Below are positions 33,814 through 42,813 of a stretch of DNA of 64,000 nt, piece after piece. A model generated the notes under the pieces. That model searched no databases, was not told where the DNA came from, and saw only the letters and a program-made list of their open reading frames with translations. Source of the stretch: CAYNVQ01 sp964400735 (GTDB lineage: Bacteria > Acidobacteriota > Aminicenantia > Aminicenantales > Aminicenantaceae); assembly GCA_964400735.1 (NCBI GenBank), contig CAYNVQ010000001.1, positions 806,001 to 870,000 of the forward strand. Direction: 5' to 3'. The position numbers were made by a program, and so were the translations under genes. How positions within the stretch are numbered: the stretch's first letter is position 1; each line of letters opens with the position of its first letter.

Positions 33814-35763
33814 TTACCTATTGAGCAAATCAGCTCTGAATCCTAGCTCGAAATACCGACCCCTCCAGGGAAAACCCAGCTCGGTATAAATGAATTTATC
33901 GAATACATTAGTGACTTTCAAGAAAAATTCGATACGGTTCCATCGATAAGCGGCGATCGTGTCCAGGCTAATATAGGATGGGATCTCCAGCAGTTCATTG
34001 GTATCGATGTCCAGCCAGAAAGAGGAGGATGCCAGCAAGCCCAAAAGAGCGATGCGGAAGTTGGGCACTGGAAAGACCTGAAAATCGAAATTCAGGTTAT
34101 GCTTGGAAATCACGGTCAGTGGTTGATCATCGCTCTGGTTCCAGTGATCGAGGAACGCGTAGTTCAGGGTCAAGGCAACTTTGGAAAACGCTTTCTGCAT
34201 TTGAAGCTCGAATCCGTCTATGCGCGCCTTTCCGATGTTAAAATAGATGCGTTCGAAATCGTACTCCGGCAGGCGGACGCTGTCGATCAAATCCTTGAAG
34301 CGGGTCAGAAAAACCGCCCCACTTAATAAAAAATGTCCATTATAGGTAAAACCTAATTCCCATGAAGTTCCTACTTCGCTCAAGAGATCCGGATTCCCTG
34401 AAGAGTCGGAATACATCGATCTCATGGATGGAAAACGCGATTTCTGCGAAAAGGAAAAATGCAGGTCCAGTTGCTCGATAGGCGTGTATTTTATGCCGAC
34501 GAGGGGATTGAGCCGTGAGGTGTTTTCGCCTGTAAATTTGTTGAGATGATCAAGGCTCAAGCCTGCAACCAGCATCCAATTTTCAGCGAATGTGAAATGA
34601 TCTTCCAGGCCAAGGGAAAAGATGCCCTGGTCGTATTTGTTCCAGGGATTACCAATATCATCCTGGGTTCTGGCTATGTCCCTCTGGTAATAAAGGCTGG
34701 ATTTCAACTGGTTCGTGCGGGATGTGGCGATATCTGCCAGGCCGAAGACACCGTAAATAGAATTATCGTGTGTGCTCTCGAAGCGCATGCTGGTCAGTTC
34801 ACTGTCCGTGAACATGCGCAACACATTGTCATGCTGAACATAAAACGCCCGATACCGAATAATCGATTTCTCACTGAGAGCTGTGTACCCGCCCACATTG
34901 AAGGAATAGCGGTTCCATTTTTTGAATCTCCAGTAGCGAGGTCTGGAAGCAACGGTATCCGGAGGCATGCCGTAATCGGACAGGTGAATTCCCGCATTCA
35001 ATAATATTTCCGTATTGCCGGAGGGATTGAAATAGATTTTCCCATTCAGGTTGGCCCTTCGGTAATCGGAATTGATCCTCTCCAGCTTTTCACCGGCCTC
35101 CTCGTCCGGAATGTAATAACCGTCCGAATCCTGGAACTGTAGACTGCCGGAAAAAGCCCACCTATCAAGCTGGAAGGCGGAACGCAATCCTAGGTTCCGT
35201 GTGTTGAGCTCTCCGTAGGATGCGTTCAGCGATAAAGTGGGCTCACCTGTGGGACGCTGAGTGACGACATTGACTATTCCCCCCAGCGTGTTGGGGCCGT
35301 AGAGAACCGAAGATGGCCCTCTGGTCAATTTGAGGGAGTCGATCCCTTCGGCAGAAACCGTTTTCAGATCGAACGTGCTGTAGTAGGGTTCATAGACGGG
35401 AATCCCGTCGACCAAGAGGGCTATTCTTCTTGAATCCACGCCCCTAAGCTTCAAAGTATAAACGGACTTATCGCCGAATGTCACGAAAACACCCGGTGCA
35501 TAACGGATAGCCTCGGAAAGGTCGAGAGGCTTGATCCGCTCGATCTGGGTTTTATCCAAAACCGCCACCGAGGATACCGGCCGGTCTTTGGGGGCTTCTC
35601 CGACCACCAGGATTTCTTCGGTGATAACCGTCGTCTGTTCTTCTTTTTTCTTTTCCTCTTTTGACTTTTCTTCCTGCGCGTGCACAGAACAGAACCATGC
35701 GCTCAGAACGAACAGTAACATGAAAAAGAGGATGAATTTGAAGGAAAATAAACGTTTCCGCAT
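33814..35763 (-). CDS. TonB-dependent outer-membrane receptor
   Basis: A 649-residue protein with signal peptide (about 1-29). A TonB-box-like stretch ('EEILVVGE') precedes the plug domain (about 55-165: 'RPVSSVAVLDKTQIERIKPLDLSEAIRYAPGVFV', 'LKLRGVDSRRIALLVDGIPVYEP', 'GPSSVLYGPNTLGGIVNVVTQRP'). The rest is a 22-strand barrel ending '...WRGRYFELGFRADLLNR'. The size and plug sequence fit the BtuB/vitamin and siderophore receptor group. A cobalamin role is tempting given cobO at 25313, but no B12 riboswitch was found in its leader. The TonB-domain fusion at 13000-14904 could energise it. Confidence 0.92.
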   Translation of the reverse strand: MRKRLFSFKFILFFMLLFVLSAWFCSVHAQEEKSKEEKKKEEQTTVITEEILVVGEAPKDRPVSSVAVLDKTQIERIKPLDLSEAIRYAPGVFVTFGDKSVYTLKLRGVDSRRIALLVDGIPVYEPYYSTFDLKTVSAEGIDSLKLTRGPSSVLYGPNTLGGIVNVVTQRPTGEPTLSLNASYGELNTRNLGLRSAFQLDRWAFSGSLQFQDSDGYYIPDEEAGEKLERINSDYRRANLNGKIYFNPSGNTEILLNAGIHLSDYGMPPDTVASRPRYWRFKKWNRYSFNVGGYTALSEKSIIRYRAFYVQHDNVLRMFTDSELTSMRFESTHDNSIYGVFGLADIATSRTNQLKSSLYYQRDIARTQDDIGNPWNKYDQGIFSLGLEDHFTFAENWMLVAGLSLDHLNKFTGENTSRLNPLVGIKYTPIEQLDLHFSFSQKSRFPSMRSMYSDSSGNPDLLSEVGTSWELGFTYNGHFLLSGAVFLTRFKDLIDSVRLPEYDFERIYFNIGKARIDGFELQMQKAFSKVALTLNYAFLDHWNQSDDQPLTVISKHNLNFDFQVFPVPNFRIALLGLLASSSFWLDIDTNELLEIPSYISLDTIAAYRWNRIEFFLKVTNVFDKFIYTELGFPWRGRYFELGFRADLLNR

Positions 35764-35872
35764 GGTTCTTTCTCCTTTTCAATCACGGAAGGCCCTTCCT
35801 TTTCAGGCTGAACCCTATCGGTCTGAGGGCATGGCGTGGCGCTGTAGCCCCGTCGACTCGGAGTAAGGATAA

Positions 35873-35902
35873 AATCTAGCAAAAAACACAAAAAAAAGTC
35901 AA
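35873..35902 (-). promoter_or_regulatory. Promoter of the TonB receptor gene
   Basis: Minus strand TTGACT (35902-35897), 18-bp T-rich spacer, TAGATT (35878-35873). The leader of about 105 bases contains a short perfect stem GGAAG-GGC-CTTCC but no recognisable riboswitch. Confidence 0.5.
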
Positions 35903-35924
35903 GAAACGGAAATATACTTTCATT

Positions 35925-36000
35925 CCCCCGGCTCTCTCTCTTCAACCTGCTTGTAAAGCTTGCTTTCCATGCCAGCACGCCTCTGGATGACTTCCTAATC
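35925..36000 (-). repeat. Structured dispersed repeat family 2, partial inverted copy
   Basis: On the minus strand it reads GGAAGTCATCCAGAGGCGTGC, GGAAAGCAAGCTTTAC and AAGCAGGTTGAAGAGAGAGAG, matching the first half of the copy at 45562-45739 almost base for base. The second half (the TTCAGCTTCCC arm) is missing. Confidence 0.7.
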
Positions 36001-36116
36001 AGCTTACCTGACTTTCAAAGAATTGTTCACGGGAATAGGGATGCTTGCTTAAAAAAACGACATGATAATGTCCTTCAACAAAGCGGGTATGGCAGATATT
36101 TAGGATGGAGGAGACT

Positions 36117-36179
36117 ATGGATTTGACATCGAATAGGCCCGATTATACAATTTGTACGTTGCTACCCGTAATACTGTGA
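36117..36179 (+). other. Possible 20-codon leader ORF before mobB
   Basis: GGAGGAG (36106-36112) precedes an ATG at 36117 and a 20-codon frame (MDLTSNRPDYTICTLLPVIL) that stops 7 bp before the mobB ATG. The same bases hold a promoter-like pair, TTGACA (36123-36128), 17 bp, TACAAT (36146-36151). The two readings compete; the promoter is the better supported. Confidence 0.35.
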
Positions 36180-36186
36180 GAATTTG

Positions 36187-36852
36187 ATGAAAATATTCGC
36201 TTTTGTTGGAATTTCCGATTCAGGCAAAACGCCCTTAATTCAGAAACTGGTCGGCGAACTCAAAAGCAGGGGGTACACTGTCTCCGTCATAAAACATTGC
36301 GCCCACGGTTTCGACCTCCAAGAAAAGGGAAAAGACACAGCCCAATTTATGGAAGTTGGATCCGATTCTGTCTGTATGTATTCTCCCGAGGGAATTGTTG
36401 TCTTTCAACAAAAAAAGACCGAACTCAATGTCCAAAAGATCTCTAGAGAATTTCTTAAGCTCAGCGATTTCATCCTGGTTGAGGGAGCGAAATCAGAAAA
36501 AGAACTCAAAAAAATCGAGGTGTTGCGCAAAGGAATTTCTGAAAAACTATCATCTTCTCCAGAAGAACTGATCGCCGTCGTTTCAGATTTCGATGTGGAA
36601 AAGGACATCCCTGTTTTTCATCCGCAAGACATCGAAAAAATTTCCGATTTCCTGGAAAATTATCCTCATGAAAAGGAGGCGAAACTCCGGCTCGATGTCG
36701 ACGATGTATCCATACCGATGAATCCCTTTGTCCAAAAAATATTCAGCAACACCCTGATGGGTATGATCCGTTCCCTGGAGGGGATACCGGAAGAGCCGGA
36801 ATGTATCACTCTATCCTTGTCAAGAAAAGGAAAGAAAGATGAAAAAATTTAA
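36187..36852 (+). CDS. mobB: Molybdopterin-guanine dinucleotide biosynthesis protein B (MobB)
   Basis: A 221-residue GTPase-like P-loop protein. 'FAFVGISDSGKTPLIQKLVGELKSRGYTVSVIKHCAHGFDLQEKGKDT' is the MobB signature (P-loop G-x-S-x-S-G-K-T followed by VIKH). 'SDFILVEGAKSEK' is the usual EG motif. The C-terminal part ('DVSIPMNPFVQKIFSNTLMGMIRSLEG') is an added segment seen in some MobB proteins of anaerobes. MobB assists nucleotide attachment to the pterin cofactor. Its position in front of a tungsten oxidoreductase gene (38421-40490) makes a role in maturation of that enzyme likely. It overlaps the next gene by 14 bp. Confidence 0.9.
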   Translation: MKIFAFVGISDSGKTPLIQKLVGELKSRGYTVSVIKHCAHGFDLQEKGKDTAQFMEVGSDSVCMYSPEGIVVFQQKKTELNVQKISREFLKLSDFILVEGAKSEKELKKIEVLRKGISEKLSSSPEELIAVVSDFDVEKDIPVFHPQDIEKISDFLENYPHEKEAKLRLDVDDVSIPMNPFVQKIFSNTLMGMIRSLEGIPEEPECITLSLSRKGKKDEKI

Positions 36853-37459
36853 ACCCGTAATGTGGCTCTTTCTCTTCGGCTCGATATGGGGGATAAATGA
36901 AGTCTTCTTGGGAGAAATCCTCTATCGTAATGAGGTGCAGCATTCATCGGTTATCCTAACGGCTATAGCTCTTTTTCTGCTGGCAGTATCTCGGGGTCTG
37001 ATCAACAAGCCCGGTTCTTCGGCCTTGATCGGGACATTTGCTGTCCTCTTCCGTTTGGCAAACACGGCCCCTTCCTACTGTCATCTTCTCGGAATCTTCC
37101 TTTTAGGTGCCGCCTTCGATGTCTTTTCTTCTTTGCTGATAAAAAATGAAGAACGAACGCCGCTCAGATGGGGTGCTGCAGGCGTGTTGAGTGCCTTTAT
37201 AAATAATGCGTTTTTCGCTCTTTCGATCACCTATATCTTCCGCTATGACTATTGGGTAGCTGGGGGATTTTCAAAGGTTTCCCAGCACATTTTTATCAGC
37301 GGGAGCATTATTGCCGTTATAGCGGCACTCATTGTACCTTTAGGATTTTTTGCCGGCAAAAATGGAAGTATTTTTTTTGACCGGCATCCACGCTGGTCCT
37401 ATGCCAGCACAGTCCTCGGATCGATCGCTCTCTGGGTAGTTGCGATGTTTTTAGGCTAA
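36839..37459 (+). CDS. Membrane protein of unknown function in the AOR operon
   Basis: A 206-residue hydrophobic protein with about six transmembrane segments, starting inside the last codons of mobB (14-bp overlap). The pattern of short helices with 'GSIWGINEVFLGE' at the start and 'FINNAFFALSITYIFRYDYW' in the middle recalls the size and layout of ECF-transporter S components, but no signature confirms this. Coupling to mobB and an AOR suggests transport of a cofactor, tungstate or electrons. I do not recognise the family. Confidence 0.7.
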   Translation: MKKFKPVMWLFLFGSIWGINEVFLGEILYRNEVQHSSVILTAIALFLLAVSRGLINKPGSSALIGTFAVLFRLANTAPSYCHLLGIFLLGAAFDVFSSLLIKNEERTPLRWGAAGVLSAFINNAFFALSITYIFRYDYWVAGGFSKVSQHIFISGSIIAVIAALIVPLGFFAGKNGSIFFDRHPRWSYASTVLGSIALWVVAMFLG

Positions 37460-37706
37460 AGAGATAAGATTTTCGTTTTTGCAATAACTAGACGGATCCC
37501 AAATCTGACAGCTTCCTCCTCATGCGTCTTCATCACAGACAGCAGCCAGAAGGCACCCTCGGCCTCGAGTTCTCTGGCGTGAACTTCTGTCGATAGCCGA
37601 AAAGAGTGAGGCGTCGTGTGTTGACCGTGTCGTTTGGGATGTGATACCCTAATTTCAGAATCGCAAATCTCCCGACTTTGGAACTTAAACAACGAGAGGC
37701 CGGTCA

Positions 37707-38396
37707 ATGAATCATCAAAATGAAAAATGTAAGAAAATGACTCGTCGACATTTCCTCCAAGTCACTGGAACTATTGTTTTAGTGGCCGGAAGGAGATGGG
37801 ACCTGTCTGCGCCGGATGAGATCCCCCCTTCAGATGGATATCTTTTGGTTGATATAAAGAAATGTCAGGGATGTGCCAGCTGCATGCTCTCCTGTTCCCT
37901 GGTTCATGAAGGCGTGGAGAGCCTTTCTCTGTCCAGAATCCAGATTATGCAAAATTCCTTCCTGTCCTTCCCGGATGATTTGACTATCGAGCAGTGCCGT
38001 CAATGCGTGGATCCGCCCTGTGTGAAGGAATGCCCGACGGGCGCATTAAAAGCAAACGCGAAGTACGGCAATGTGAGAATGGTCGACAAGGAGAAATGTA
38101 TCGGCTGCGGCACATGTTATGACGTTTGCCCTTACACACCGAGCAGACCGATCGTTGCAGCCGATAAAGATTTTGACGGTGAGCTCAAAAGCCGAAAATG
38201 CGATCTGTGCGCCAATGCGCCTTTCCACTGGGATGAAGCAGGAGGAGGACCGGATGGGAAGCAAGCCTGCGTTGAAGTCTGCCCGGTGGGCGCCATCCAG
38301 TTCACAAAGAAAATCCCACTGCAAAAGGGAGAAGACGGGTACAAGGTGGATTTGCGGGGCACGAGTTGGAGGAAACTCGGCTACCCGGATGGCTAA
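37707..38396 (+). CDS. Tat-type exported [4Fe-4S] ferredoxin, electron partner of the AOR
   Basis: A 229-residue protein. Residues 11-30 are a twin-arginine signal ('TRRHFLQVTGTIVLVAG'). The rest holds four [4Fe-4S] sites: 'CQGCASCMLSC', 'CRQCVDPPCVKECP', 'CIGCGTCYDVCP' and 'CDLCANAPF...CVEVCP', the DmsB/HybA-like four-cluster layout. It lies 24 bp before the AOR gene. A Tat signal on the ferredoxin and none on the AOR suggests either that the complex is exported by piggy-back or that the arginine pair serves as a chaperone-binding sequence. Confidence in the cluster motifs is high. Confidence 0.9.
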   Translation: MNHQNEKCKKMTRRHFLQVTGTIVLVAGRRWDLSAPDEIPPSDGYLLVDIKKCQGCASCMLSCSLVHEGVESLSLSRIQIMQNSFLSFPDDLTIEQCRQCVDPPCVKECPTGALKANAKYGNVRMVDKEKCIGCGTCYDVCPYTPSRPIVAADKDFDGELKSRKCDLCANAPFHWDEAGGGPDGKQACVEVCPVGAIQFTKKIPLQKGEDGYKVDLRGTSWRKLGYPDG

Positions 38397-38420
38397 AAGC
38401 GCCAGCGGGAGGAATACCCA

Positions 38421-40490
38421 ATGAACGGCTACGCAGGAAAAATACTGAGCCTGGACTTAACCAAAAGAATAGTCGGCGTCATACCCACCAGCAGATACCA
38501 ACACTGGATGGGCGGACATGGTATGGGGTCGGCCATCTTTTTCGATCTAGTCAAGGATAAAACAATCGATGGTTTTGACACGGCCAATGTGATAACCATG
38601 ATGACTTCTCCGCTATCCGGAACACTGGTTCCAGCAGCATCGGGCAGAACAGAAGTCCAGGGAATCGGGGTACAGTCCTATCCCATCGGCTGGTTCACCC
38701 GGAGCAATCTGGGCGGAAGATTTTCAGGCATGCTCAAGTTTGCCGGCTGGGACGGCATTGTCATCCAGGGGAAAGCAGACAAACCCGTCTGGATTGACAT
38801 CAGAGATGACGATGTTCAAATCAGGGACTGCGCTTTTTTGTCACTTTGGGGAAAGGAAACATGGGACAGCCAAAAAATAATCTGGGATTATGTCATCGCA
38901 GGTGGAAAATACGGCGATTGGAACAGTCCTTCCGGGAAAGAAGGAGGTAAATCCACCCAGCGACCGGCAGTGGTTGCCATCGGCCCTGCCGGAGAAAATC
39001 AAAGCCGGTTGGCCTGCCTAGTACACGATGCCAGTAACGCTTCAGGACAAGGTGGTTTTGGGGCTGTCTTTGGATCCAAAAACCTCAAGGCGGTCAGTGT
39101 GATCGGAACCGGACAGGTGGAAATACACGATCCCAAAATGCTCATGGCGACGCGGCTGTGGCAGAAAGAAAATTACGCCTTCGATCTTGCTCGCTTGAAA
39201 GAAACCTGGGGTTCATTCCAATTCAAGAGCCCGCCTGTTCCTATCGTATTATGGGACAAAGGCCGCCCGAGAATTAGCCAAAGACCTCAGGCCTGTCTGG
39301 GATGTCATTCTGGCTGCCGGGCCAGATACAAAGACCGCTTAGGCAACGAAGCTTCATGCTTTGCGTCCGTATTCTACTGGGATGCCAATAGCCTTGATAT
39401 CCAGCGGCATGCCAGTGATCTAATCAATCGATACGGCCTCAATGCCGTAGAAATGTGTTTTGGCCTTATGTATATCCGGATTCTTCAGCAGAGCGGCCTG
39501 CTGAAGACACCTCAAATCCCCGATTGCCCATTAGATTTCAGCAAATATGGCAGTAAGGAGTTTGTCGAGCAATTCGTGCAAATGCCCGCATACGGCGACG
39601 ATGGGAAAGGCAACAAAAACCAGTTCGGCAGAGATCTTTCAACTGGATTTGTCAGGGCAGCCGAGAAATGGGGAAGGCGAAAAGAGGACCTGGCCAGCGG
39701 CATCCTTGCCTTTCCCTATTGGGGTCTGCCGATTCACAAGGAGCCTCGAGCCCAAGTTTACTGGGCGTATGGCACGATACTAGGAGACAGAGACATCAAT
39801 GAGCACGGTTTTGACTGGCTCAAACGCTTGGGCTCCAAGGAACAGGAAGTCATGGGTGTCGTGAAAATCATAACCGACAAAATGGCCCCCTTCCAGGGTG
39901 ACATGGATATGCTCGATTTTAGCGAGAGCAACATCTATTCGGAGCATATGGCGAAATTGGTCTCCTGGCACCGGTATTACACGCGGTTCTGGAAACAATC
40001 CATGCTCTTCTGCGATGCCCGCTGGCCCGATTTCGTGAATACTTACCGGCCAGACAGAATCGGCTCGACCGGTATTGTAGAACCTAAATATGTCAAAGCA
40101 GTAACAGCAAAAGACTTATCCTTTTTGGACGGAATCAATCTCGGCCGTAAAATCTGGAATCTGGACCACGCCATCTGGACCCTTCAGGGCCGACACAGGG
40201 ATATGGTTCACTTTGCTGACAACCTCTATGAGAAACAGCCGCTTTTCGCTGTTGATGACGGTATCCCGAATGTCCATATGCCTGGGAAAGAGAATGGGAA
40301 ATGGGGTCACTACGGCTATTCCCGGAGAACGCTGGACAGGGACAAATTCGATGGATTCAAAACCCGATTCTATCGCCTCCAGGGCTGGGATGAAAGCTCA
40401 GGATATCCTACTCGTAGCACTCTGGAATCCCTCAAGCTGGGTTATGTGGCTGATGAACTCGAGAGAAATAATAAGATCGGAAAAGAATAG
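38421..40490 (+). CDS. Tungsten aldehyde:ferredoxin oxidoreductase family enzyme
   Basis: A 689-residue AOR-family protein. The N-terminal domain has 'GYAGKILSLDLTKR', 'GGHGMGSAIF' and 'SGRTEVQG' as in AOR, with 'GGRFSGMLKFAGWDGIVIQGKA' in pterin-binding domain 1. The cluster motif CxxCxxxC occurs as 'ACLGCHSGCRARY' (about 291-300), and a later Cys near residue 530 ('MLFCDARW') is a candidate fourth ligand. It lacks the E-H-H set of BamB (see 59388-61388) and so belongs to a different AOR subfamily. Genes for MobB, a membrane protein and a four-cluster ferredoxin precede it. It probably oxidises an aldehyde or reduces an acid; the substrate is not known. Confidence 0.9.
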   Translation: MNGYAGKILSLDLTKRIVGVIPTSRYQHWMGGHGMGSAIFFDLVKDKTIDGFDTANVITMMTSPLSGTLVPAASGRTEVQGIGVQSYPIGWFTRSNLGGRFSGMLKFAGWDGIVIQGKADKPVWIDIRDDDVQIRDCAFLSLWGKETWDSQKIIWDYVIAGGKYGDWNSPSGKEGGKSTQRPAVVAIGPAGENQSRLACLVHDASNASGQGGFGAVFGSKNLKAVSVIGTGQVEIHDPKMLMATRLWQKENYAFDLARLKETWGSFQFKSPPVPIVLWDKGRPRISQRPQACLGCHSGCRARYKDRLGNEASCFASVFYWDANSLDIQRHASDLINRYGLNAVEMCFGLMYIRILQQSGLLKTPQIPDCPLDFSKYGSKEFVEQFVQMPAYGDDGKGNKNQFGRDLSTGFVRAAEKWGRRKEDLASGILAFPYWGLPIHKEPRAQVYWAYGTILGDRDINEHGFDWLKRLGSKEQEVMGVVKIITDKMAPFQGDMDMLDFSESNIYSEHMAKLVSWHRYYTRFWKQSMLFCDARWPDFVNTYRPDRIGSTGIVEPKYVKAVTAKDLSFLDGINLGRKIWNLDHAIWTLQGRHRDMVHFADNLYEKQPLFAVDDGIPNVHMPGKENGKWGHYGYSRRTLDRDKFDGFKTRFYRLQGWDESSGYPTRSTLESLKLGYVADELERNNKIGKE

Positions 40491-40558
40491 CATATATCGT
40501 CCGCCCCCCTTCTTTGCGATTGTTCGTGGAATCTCGAGCGTCAAATGAGAACGACTGG

Positions 40559-41539
40559 TCAGATTTTGTCGTTATGTTTTACAGTGATGACGACTTTACC
40601 TCGGGCGTGACTTTTGTTCAAATACTGGAAGGCCTCAGGGATCTCGCTCAGCGAGTACGTTCGGTCGATGACCGGGGTAACCTTGCCGGATTCAATGAGC
40701 TCCTTCAGAATGGTCAGGTCCTTATTGTTGACGGATGTAACAAATGGGCGTCCCTGCCAGCGCATGAACGATGATAAAATATAAGCCTTGAAAACATAGC
40801 CCATTCCACCATGGCCGCTGTTGGGTATGATCCTACCTTGAGGAGTAAGCGCTCGTCTGAGGTCCGAGAACGTTCGGCTCGCGACATTATCAAGAAGGAG
40901 ATCGTAGAGCTTGCCGCTTCGAGTGAAATCCTCTTGGGTGTAATCGATGACATGGTCAGCGCCGAGCGAACGGACCAGATCCATGTTTTTCGTGCTGCAG
41001 ACACCGGTCACTTCAGCCCCGAACGACTTAGCGATCTGGACAGCAAAAGTTCCTACCCCTCCCGATGCTCCATTGATCAAGACCTTCTGACCTGGCTGCA
41101 ACTTTCCCTTATCGCGAAGGGCCTGAAGGGCGGTAAGTGCTGCAGTCGGCACCGCCGCAGCATGCTCGAAGGTGAGGTTGGCCGGTTTCATCGCGAACTG
41201 GTCGGCATCTGCGCTCACGTACTCGGCGAATGCGTGGTTGCACGCACCGAACACTGCATCACCTGGTTGAAACCGCTTCACCTTTTTTCCTGCCGCCTCG
41301 ATGTGTCCTGCTGCGTCCCATCCTAGAATATAGTTTTTTGGTTTTGGAAATCCGACAGACATACGAACGAGCCAGGGTGAACCTTTGATTGAAAAGTAAT
41401 CACCCGCGTTGATGGCCGTCGCATGAACACATACTAGTATCCCATCATCCTTGACCACTGGCATTTCGACTTCTTTGAGTTCGAGGACATCCGGTGAGCC
41501 GTAGGCGTTTTGGACGATCGCTTTCATGGTTTCCTCCAA
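40559..41539 (-). CDS. Zinc-independent MDR oxidoreductase (quinone reductase-like), paralogue 1
   Basis: A 326-residue medium-chain dehydrogenase/reductase. N-terminal GroES-like fold: 'MKAIVQNAYGSPDVLELKEVEMP', 'VHATAINAGDYF', 'GWDAAGHIEAAGKKVKRFQPGDAVF'. Nucleotide-binding motif 'VLINGASGGVGTFAVQIAKSFGAEVTGVCSTKN' (G-x-x-G-x-x-G). The zinc ligands of alcohol dehydrogenases are absent, so it belongs with NADPH:quinone reductases. Tail 'VVITVKHNDKI'. It is 5 bp downstream of a close paralogue (41545-42498) on the same strand; a duplicated pair. Confidence 0.9.
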   Translation of the reverse strand: MEETMKAIVQNAYGSPDVLELKEVEMPVVKDDGILVCVHATAINAGDYFSIKGSPWLVRMSVGFPKPKNYILGWDAAGHIEAAGKKVKRFQPGDAVFGACNHAFAEYVSADADQFAMKPANLTFEHAAAVPTAALTALQALRDKGKLQPGQKVLINGASGGVGTFAVQIAKSFGAEVTGVCSTKNMDLVRSLGADHVIDYTQEDFTRSGKLYDLLLDNVASRTFSDLRRALTPQGRIIPNSGHGGMGYVFKAYILSSFMRWQGRPFVTSVNNKDLTILKELIESGKVTPVIDRTYSLSEIPEAFQYLNKSHARGKVVITVKHNDKI

Positions 41540-41544
41540 GTTTG

Positions 41545-42498
41545 TCAGGTTTTGCTGTTATGCCCCACAATGATGACGACATTTCCCTTTTTATGTCCCT
41601 TTTCGACATACCGGTGGGCCTCGACAATCTGTTCCAAAGGATAACGTCTATCTATGACTGCTTTTAATCTCCCCGCCTCGATAAGTTCTTTGAGGAAGAT
41701 GAGATCTTCAGGCTTTATGTCGCTTCCAGAGCCGGAATCCCTCATGACGTTGAGATAGATTCCTGTCTTCTTTAAAGACTTTATTCCTCGTGAAGTCGAA
41801 AGCTTGCCAACAGCGTCGAAGATTACATCATAAGTCTCACTGCTCTGGGTAAAATCCTCTTGAGTATAATCGATGACCTTATCGGCCCCCAGGGATTTCA
41901 CCATTTCCAGGTTCGTGGTGCTGCAAACCCCAGAAACCTCCGCACCGAAGTGCTTGGCAAGTTGCACTGCATTGGTACCGACACTTCCGGAAGCTCCATA
42001 GATCAGAACTTTTTGTCCGTTCTGGATATGGGCTTTTTGAAGGCAATACAATGCTGTAATTCCCCCGGTAGCAGTGCCGGCGGCGGCCTCCTCAAAGGTC
42101 ATATTGGAAGGTTTCATGGCCACCATTCCTACCCTTGCATTTCCTCCTTCTCCAGGAAGACATGTGTACTCGGCATATGCGCCAAAAACAAAACCAGTAG
42201 ATGCAAAAACCTGGTCACCATTTTTGAACCGCTTCACATCTTTTCCTGCTGTTTCAATTTCTCCGGCTAACTCCATCCCCAGTATCGGCCTTTTTGGTCT
42301 TCTGATTCCTAAATATATTCGGAAAGGGATCATTTGCCAGAAAGGGACATCGAAACTACGAACTCTCACATCCCCTATGTGACAGGTTGTCGCATGTACT
42401 TTTATCAGGACTTCATTATCCTTCGGAGCAGGTTTTTCGACATCTTTGAGCTGAAGGACCTCTGGCGGTCCGTATTTCGTGCAAACAATCGCTTTCAT
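41545..42498 (-). CDS. Zinc-independent MDR oxidoreductase (quinone reductase-like), paralogue 2
   Basis: A 317-residue paralogue of the gene downstream. It shares 'MKAIVCTKYGPPEVLQLKDVEKP', 'KVHATTCHIGDVRVRSFDVPFW', 'GMELAGEIETAGKDVKRFKNGDQVF', the NADPH motif 'VLIYGASGSVGTNAVQLAKHFGAEVSGVCSTTN' and a 'VVIIVGHNSKT' tail. It is the first gene of a two-gene operon. Electron-accepting quinone or enone substrates are likely from the family, but no substrate can be assigned. Confidence 0.9.
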   Translation of the reverse strand: MKAIVCTKYGPPEVLQLKDVEKPAPKDNEVLIKVHATTCHIGDVRVRSFDVPFWQMIPFRIYLGIRRPKRPILGMELAGEIETAGKDVKRFKNGDQVFASTGFVFGAYAEYTCLPGEGGNARVGMVAMKPSNMTFEEAAAGTATGGITALYCLQKAHIQNGQKVLIYGASGSVGTNAVQLAKHFGAEVSGVCSTTNLEMVKSLGADKVIDYTQEDFTQSSETYDVIFDAVGKLSTSRGIKSLKKTGIYLNVMRDSGSGSDIKPEDLIFLKELIEAGRLKAVIDRRYPLEQIVEAHRYVEKGHKKGNVVIIVGHNSKT

Positions 42499-42604
42499 TC
42501 GTGTCTCCTATTATCTCAATTACATCCTTTTAACATCCTGACAGGAGATTATCAAGTCCAGAGCGAAAAGGCTTAGCATCTCCTAAACCGTGATGCTTTT
42601 AATC

Positions 42605-42771
42605 TGGAAGAGAAGCTGAAGAGGAAGCCATCCGGAGGTGAGCGGGCATGGTTCCTCAAAGAGGAGAGCGAGCCGAGGAATAAGCTGGTTTTTCTCGCTG
42701 GGGAAAACCAGCGGGCTGACGTTTCAGCTGCCCTGACAGTTGCTTTATCATGGTTTTAGAGAAGCTTCTGC
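42605..42771 (+). repeat. Structured dispersed repeat family 2, copy 1
   Basis: Starts GAAGCTGAAGAGGAAGCCATCC and ends near TTTCAGCTGCCCTGACAG. The two outer arms pair (GCTGAA/TTCAGC) and an inner stem CTGGTTTT/AAAACCAG encloses TCTCGCTGGGG. The same order recurs at 45562-45739. It lies between the MDR operon start and the stop of the M14 gene. Remaining bases of the gap (42499-42813) show no gene. Confidence 0.7.
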
Positions 42772-42813
42772 GAAAAGGTCAACAACTCCTCCATCTCCTT
42801 CAGGGATAGGTCG

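Noticed and set aside
35764..35872. Cobalamin riboswitch in the TonB receptor leader
   Set aside because: The conserved B12-box (GCCACTG) and the four-way core are missing; only a short GGAAG-GGC-CTTCC stem is visible.
37456..37707. An 83-codon minus-strand frame between the membrane protein and the ferredoxin
   Set aside because: No ribosome site or family match; it begins at the ferredoxin start region and is likely intergenic. It cannot be fully excluded.
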